Origin: SZUA-254 sp031379665
GTDB lineage: Bacteria > Bacteroidota > Ignavibacteria > UBA10030 > SZUA-254
NCBI GenBank assembly: GCA_031379665.1
Contig: JANNFI010000032.1
Span: 1 to 29,757 of the forward strand
Length of the DNA stretch: 29,757 nucleotides
Direction: 5' to 3'
Under the pieces are notes generated by a model. The model saw only the letters and a list, made by a program, of their open reading frames with translations, made no database searches and had not been told where the DNA came from. Below are positions 26,166 through 29,757 of this stretch, piece after piece; the first letter of the stretch is position 1; each line of letters begins with the position of its first letter. Position numbers and translations under genes: made by a program.

Positions 26166-27215
26166 ATGCTGAAGACGATTGAGTGGCGCGACGGGCGTGT
26201 CCGCTTCCTCGATCAGACCCGCCTGCCCGTGGACGAATCCTACGTTGAGACGACGGACTACCGCGTCATCGCGGATGCCATCCGCTCGCTGAAAATCCGG
26301 GGGGCGCCGTTGATCGGCATCGCCGCGGCCTACGGGGTCGCCCTCGCCGCGCAGTACCCGCTCTCACCCGGGCCCGGGACTGCCGGGATCGAATCCGCCA
26401 TTGCTCATCTCGCTTCGACACGTCCGACCGCCGTCAACCTCTTCCGGGCACTCGACAGGATGCGGGATCTTCTCGCCGCGCCGGCCCGGCTGGTTGCGAG
26501 CCCGGATCTGGCGCACCAGGCGCTCGCCGAGGCCCGGGCGATACACGACGAGGACGCAGAAATGTGTCGGGCCATCGGGGAACGCGGCCAGGTCCTGATT
26601 CCAGATCGGGCGGTCATTGTCACTCACTGCAACGCCGGGGCTCTCGCCACCGGCGGGATCGGAACGGCCCTCGGCATCATTTTGAGCGCCGCCGCCGCCG
26701 GCAAGCACATCCGGGTCTACGCCGGGGAAACCCGGCCACTCTTCCAGGGCGCCCGGTTGACGGCATGGGAACTGCAGAAGGCGGGGATCGACGTCACCGT
26801 GGTCACCGACGGCACGGTCCCCTGGCTGATGTCGAGGGAGCGGATCGACGCGGTGATCATTGGCGCCGACCGCATTGCCGCCAACGGGGACGTCGCGAAT
26901 AAAATCGGGTCGTACGGCCTGGCCCGCGCGGCATGGGACCACGGCGTCCCGTTCTACGTCGCGGCGCCCGTCACGACGATCGACGCCTCGATCGCCACGG
27001 GGGAGGAGATCCCCATCGAGGAACGCTCCGCATCGGACGTGGCCGAATGGTCGGGGATCAGGATCGCACCGGCCGGCGTCGGCGTCTGGGCGCCGGCCTT
27101 CGACGTCACGCCCGCGCGCTATGTCTCAGCGATCATCACCGACGCCGGGGTGCACCGGCCGCCGTACGGTTTCACTGGGCCGGCGGGGAACCCCGCCCGG
27201 GGGGGGACGGCGTGA
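26166..27215 (+). CDS. mtnA: S-methyl-5-thioribose-1-phosphate isomerase
   Basis: MtnA converts 5-methylthioribose 1-phosphate to methylthioribulose 1-phosphate in methionine salvage. The 349-residue length and motifs fit: IRGAPLIGIAAAYG (residues about 44-57), a catalytic-cysteine segment VIVTHCNAGALATGGIGTALG, YAGETRPLFQGARLTAWEL, the catalytic-aspartate motif GADRIAANGDVANKIGSYGLA and the late IEERS. These separate it from the eIF2B regulatory relatives. No mtnP, mtnB or mtnC is nearby, so the rest of the pathway, or a shunt, lies elsewhere. The stop overlaps the recO start as GTGA. Confidence 0.93.
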   Translation: MLKTIEWRDGRVRFLDQTRLPVDESYVETTDYRVIADAIRSLKIRGAPLIGIAAAYGVALAAQYPLSPGPGTAGIESAIAHLASTRPTAVNLFRALDRMRDLLAAPARLVASPDLAHQALAEARAIHDEDAEMCRAIGERGQVLIPDRAVIVTHCNAGALATGGIGTALGIILSAAAAGKHIRVYAGETRPLFQGARLTAWELQKAGIDVTVVTDGTVPWLMSRERIDAVIIGADRIAANGDVANKIGSYGLARAAWDHGVPFYVAAPVTTIDASIATGEEIPIEERSASDVAEWSGIRIAPAGVGVWAPAFDVTPARYVSAIITDAGVHRPPYGFTGPAGNPARGGTA

Positions 27216-28015
27216 GCTCGATCGCCGCCACCAACGCCGTCGTACTGCGTAGCATAAAATTCCAGGAGTCGAGCAGGATCGTGACCTTCTACACGGAACG
27301 ATTCGGACGAATCGCGGGCATCGTCAAGGGGGCGAGGAAGAGCCCGGGCAGGTTCGGCGCATCGCTCCGCCCGATGTCTCAGGTCTGTGTGGTGGTGTAC
27401 CGGAAGCCGGGCCGTGAAGTCCAGACCGTGTCCCAGTGCGACCTGACGGTCGCGTACAGGCGGATCCCGATCGATCTCGAGAGGATGTCCGTCGGGCTCC
27501 AGATGGTCGAACTGGTCACGATGATCACCCACGACGAGGAAGAAAACCGGCCGTTGTACGACCTCCTTTCCCGGTCCCTGAGCGAACTGGATGGCGAGAT
27601 CGACCCGGGCTGCATATTGCTCTATTACTTTGAGATACGCCTCGCGGGGATTTTCGGATTTCGGCCGGATTTCGCTGCTTGTGCCGGCTGCGGCCGCCCG
27701 TACGGTGATGGTCTGCCCGAGGGAACGATGGTGAGGATCGATATTGAGCGGGGCGGGCCCCTCTGCGGTGACTGTGATTCCCCCGGTAGGAGATGTGTCC
27801 TGCTCTCAGCCTCGGAACTTCAACTCCTGGGGGACCTTTCGGTCCGCCCCCGGGCCGGATCCCGGAACATCGCCGACGGCTCCGGCGGGAGGAGCGAACG
27901 GATCGAAAAATTCCTCTTCGATTTTTACACGTTCCACCTGCCGGGGTTCCGGCGCCTTCGTTCAGGCGAGGTTTTTCGACAGGTCGGCGAACACTTTCCA
28001 CCGAAAACATCGTAA
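27212..28015 (+). CDS. recO: DNA repair protein RecO
   Basis: RecO helps RecR load RecA onto SSB-coated DNA in the RecFOR pathway and anneals strands. The 267-residue protein has the N-terminal OB fold (about 5-80, NAVVLRSIKFQESSRIVTFYTERFGRIAGIVKGARK), a helical middle part (LLYYFEIRLAGIFGFRPDF) and a four-cysteine zinc module: Cys157, Cys160, Cys185 and Cys188. The start is GTG 27212, overlapping the mtnA stop by four bases, which indicates translational coupling. The longer open frame upstream lies inside mtnA in another frame and is not used. The gap to htrA is 75 bp. Confidence 0.92.
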   Translation: MSSIAATNAVVLRSIKFQESSRIVTFYTERFGRIAGIVKGARKSPGRFGASLRPMSQVCVVVYRKPGREVQTVSQCDLTVAYRRIPIDLERMSVGLQMVELVTMITHDEEENRPLYDLLSRSLSELDGEIDPGCILLYYFEIRLAGIFGFRPDFAACAGCGRPYGDGLPEGTMVRIDIERGGPLCGDCDSPGRRCVLLSASELQLLGDLSVRPRAGSRNIADGSGGRSERIEKFLFDFYTFHLPGFRRLRSGEVFRQVGEHFPPKTS

Positions 28016-28020
28016 ATCCG

Positions 28021-28046
28021 GGAACTCCTGAAACAAAAATACGGTA
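28021..28046 (+). promoter_or_regulatory. Possible ECF-sigma-type promoter for htrA
   Basis: GGAAC (28021-28025), 16-nt spacer, CGGTA (28042-28046) recalls ECF sigma -35 GGAAC and -10 CGTNN elements. The overlapping TATTATTG (28045-28052) is one mismatch from the Bacteroidota -7 box but lacks a -33 TTG. Envelope-stress control of an HtrA gene would be expected, but the match is weak. Confidence 0.3.
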
Positions 28047-28090
28047 TTATTGGTATATAGGATATCTCTCAATTCGATTGGAGCGTCAGA

Positions 28091-29617
28091 ATGGCCAATT
28101 CCTCAGTCATCAAAGCAGTTTTCCTGATTTTCCTCGGGATCGTCTTCGGAGTTGTGATGGTCTCGAATTTCCGCGGCCTCATCGCCCCCGGTCTCGCCGA
28201 CGAGCGCGATGTGACCATCGGCGCGCCATCCCGGATGCAGAAGGGCCAGGTCGATAACCGGGCCCTTAACAAGGCGTTCGTGGAGGTCAGCAAGGTAGTC
28301 ACGCCGACCGTCGTCAGCATCACCGTCCTGAGCAAGCCTGAGGCAAAGTCGGGCCAGATGGACGAATTTTTCCATTTCTTTAACCCTGAAAATGGAGATG
28401 GGAACGCCGAGCCGAGCCAGGGTTCCGGTTCGGGAGTGATCATCAACCCCGAAGGTTACATCCTGACGAACAACCACGTCGTCGGGGACGCCCAGGAAGG
28501 CCACGTCGACGTCATCCTCAACGACAACAGGAAATTAAAGGCCAGGATCATCGGCACCGACCCCTCGACGGACCTCGCGATCATCAAGGTTGACGGGAAG
28601 GACCTTCCGACGGCTTCGCTCGGGAATTCCGACGACCTGGAGGTAGGGGAGTGGGTGGTGGCAATCGGCAACCCGCTCGGGCTGAACTCCACCGTCACGG
28701 CGGGGATCGTCAGCGCGATCGGCCGGTCACAGATAGGGGTGATCCGGGACAATGACGGGTATGCGATCGAGAATTTCATCCAGACCGACGCGGCCATCAA
28801 CCCCGGCAACAGCGGCGGACCGCTGGTCGACCTGAACGGCGACGTCATCGGGATCAACACGGCCATCGCCACCACCAACGCACGGTATCAGGGGTACGGT
28901 TTCGCGATCCCGATCAACCTTGCGAAGACGGTGGTCGCCGACCTGATCAAATATGGCGAGGTGCGTCGCGGCTACATCGGGGTCCGCATCAGCGGGGTGG
29001 ACGACGTTACGGCCAAATCGATCGGCCTCGACGGCGCGCGCGGCGTGATGGTCCAGAGCCTCGAATCCGGCGGGGCAGGGGAGTCGGCCGGCCTGGAGCC
29101 CGGGGACGTGATCATCTCGGTGGACGGAAAGAAAGTCAACGCCGCGAACGAGCTGCAGAGCCTCATCGCCCGCAAGCATCCCGGCGACAAGGTGGCCCTG
29201 CAGATCTTCCGCGACAAGCGGTCGATGGAAAAGAGCGTGACGCTCAAGTCGAGGACGCCGACGGTGCGGCCGGTGACGGATCTCGATCCGAAGGGCGACG
29301 CGGATTCAGACGGCGAGAAGGCGGAATCCTCGCTGAACATCGATAAACTCGGGATGAAGATTGCCGGACTCACCACGCGCGAGAAACAGGACCTCGATCT
29401 GGAGTCGGGGGTGAAAATCAGCGACGTCACCCGTTACACCGAGGCTTATGACCGCGGCCTGCGCGCAGGCGACGTGATCATCGAGGCGGACCAGAAGTTG
29501 ATCCGCTCAACGGCCGACTTCAAGTCGGTCCTCGACGCCAGGGGGAAGGGTGACGCGATCCTCCTCAGGGTGAAACGCCCGAGCGGCTCCTTTTTCGTCG
29601 CGATCCAAATACCCTGA
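28091..29617 (+). CDS. htrA: HtrA/DegP-family periplasmic serine protease
   Basis: The 508-residue protein has an N-terminal signal anchor (about 8-26, AVFLIFLGIVFGVVMV), a trypsin-like protease domain (about 60-290) and two PDZ domains (about 292-390 and 415-505). The catalytic triad is His129 in TNNHVV, Asp161 in STDLAI and Ser241 in NPGNSGGP. The PDZ domains contain GYIGVRI...GLEPGDVIISVDG and RGLRAGDVIIEAD. This is the DegP/DegQ layout, degrading misfolded envelope proteins. A ribosome site (GGAG, 7 nt before ATG) supports the start. It is followed by a strong terminator into which a group II intron appears to have inserted. Confidence 0.95.
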   Translation: MANSSVIKAVFLIFLGIVFGVVMVSNFRGLIAPGLADERDVTIGAPSRMQKGQVDNRALNKAFVEVSKVVTPTVVSITVLSKPEAKSGQMDEFFHFFNPENGDGNAEPSQGSGSGVIINPEGYILTNNHVVGDAQEGHVDVILNDNRKLKARIIGTDPSTDLAIIKVDGKDLPTASLGNSDDLEVGEWVVAIGNPLGLNSTVTAGIVSAIGRSQIGVIRDNDGYAIENFIQTDAAINPGNSGGPLVDLNGDVIGINTAIATTNARYQGYGFAIPINLAKTVVADLIKYGEVRRGYIGVRISGVDDVTAKSIGLDGARGVMVQSLESGGAGESAGLEPGDVIISVDGKKVNAANELQSLIARKHPGDKVALQIFRDKRSMEKSVTLKSRTPTVRPVTDLDPKGDADSDGEKAESSLNIDKLGMKIAGLTTREKQDLDLESGVKISDVTRYTEAYDRGLRAGDVIIEADQKLIRSTADFKSVLDARGKGDAILLRVKRPSGSFFVAIQIP

Positions 29618-29633
29618 GACGAAATACGGTACA

Positions 29634-29669
29634 ACAAAAAAGCCCCGGCACGCTGCCGGGGCTTTTTTA
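29634..29669 (+). terminator. Intrinsic terminator of htrA
   Basis: AGCCCCGGCA (29641-29650), CGC loop, TGCCGGGGCT (29654-29663), with A-run before and T5 after. The perfect 10-bp stem extends further if flanking A and T bases pair. The group II intron starts 8 nt after the stem. Confidence 0.9.
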
Positions 29670-29671
29670 TT

Positions 29672-29757
29672 GTGCGCCCGGCAGGGCGCACTCACTTGGG
29701 AGTGAAAGTCTCCTATGGCCCCGGCAGGGGGAACCATTAGCTGGACGGCAAGGGTGT
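29672..29757 (+). mobile_element. 5' end of a group II intron (group IIC-like), cut by the window end
   Basis: The last 86 bases begin GTGCG, the group II 5' splice-site consensus. They follow the opening of domain I: a perfect hairpin TGCGCCC-GGCA-GGGCGCA (29673-29690), then GGGAGTGAAAGTCTCC, then ACCATTAGC and GGCAAGGGTGT. These line up with the known bacterial IIC pattern GUGUGCCCGGCAUGGG ... GGGUGAGAGUCCC ... AGUUAGCC ... GCAAGGGUGU. The position, a few bases downstream of a terminator stem-loop and T-run, is the characteristic target of class C introns. Domains I (rest) to VI and any reverse transcriptase gene lie beyond the window. Confidence 0.85.

Overview
The window is a GC-rich (about 60% by eye) chromosomal segment of a free-living bacterium. 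It is densely packed with housekeeping genes and carries no tRNA, rRNA, CRISPR or phage genes. At least five likely promoters share one architecture, TTG, then about 20 nt, then TANNTTTG or a close variant. This is the Bacteroidota-type primary sigma promoter. Together with an adenosylcobalamin-dependent ribonucleotide reductase (NrdJ), a one-chain glycine decarboxylase, twin M28 peptidases and usable Shine-Dalgarno sites, it suggests the FCB group, perhaps the Ignavibacteria/Kapabacteria side of Bacteroidota. That placement is inference; there is no marker rRNA here.

Layout. 1-900 (minus): a FAH-family enzyme followed by the ATGA-coupled start of an exported protein that breaks off in low-quality-looking sequence at the window edge. 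1035-3418 (plus): purM, translationally coupled to a soluble GAF sensor histidine kinase. 3428-5508 (minus): a Ppx/GppA phosphatase with a C-terminal HD domain and a small lipoprotein. 5761-13294 (plus): efp-accB-accC-gcvH-gcvP-guaA behind a good promoter, closed by a bidirectional terminator. 13411-16444 (minus): nrdJ with a 250-nt leader. 16599-20770 (plus): long-chain acyl-CoA synthetase, a histidine-rich membrane protein, a YqaA/DedA-like membrane protein and a Nudix hydrolase. 20827-21947: a 30-codon repeat-bearing ORF coupled to a two-PDZ exported protein. 22011-25149: two adjacent M28 peptidases. 25162-28015: PfkB kinase, mtnA and recO. 28091-29617: an HtrA/DegP protease and its terminator. 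29672-29757: the 5' end of a group II intron.

The most noteworthy signals are non-coding. (1) The right edge enters a group IIC-type intron inserted a few bases after the htrA terminator hairpin, the typical target of that class. (2) The nrdJ leader holds a 26-codon ORF with a strong ribosome binding site, whose stop codon lies just before a 12-bp intrinsic terminator upstream of nrdJ, with a possible competing antiterminator. A near-consensus NrdR box covers the nrdJ -10 element. This looks like a two-layer control of a class II ribonucleotide reductase. (3) EF-P has asparagine where the modified lysine/arginine of the loop usually sits. (4) A polytopic membrane protein with several intramembrane histidines has no clear family.

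Functionally, the window joins fatty-acid synthesis and activation (AccB, AccC, acyl-CoA synthetase), one-carbon and purine metabolism (PurM, GcvH, GcvP, GuaA), dNTP supply (NrdJ), recombination repair (RecO), methylthioadenosine salvage (MtnA) and envelope protein quality control (HtrA, PDZ protein, secreted peptidases).
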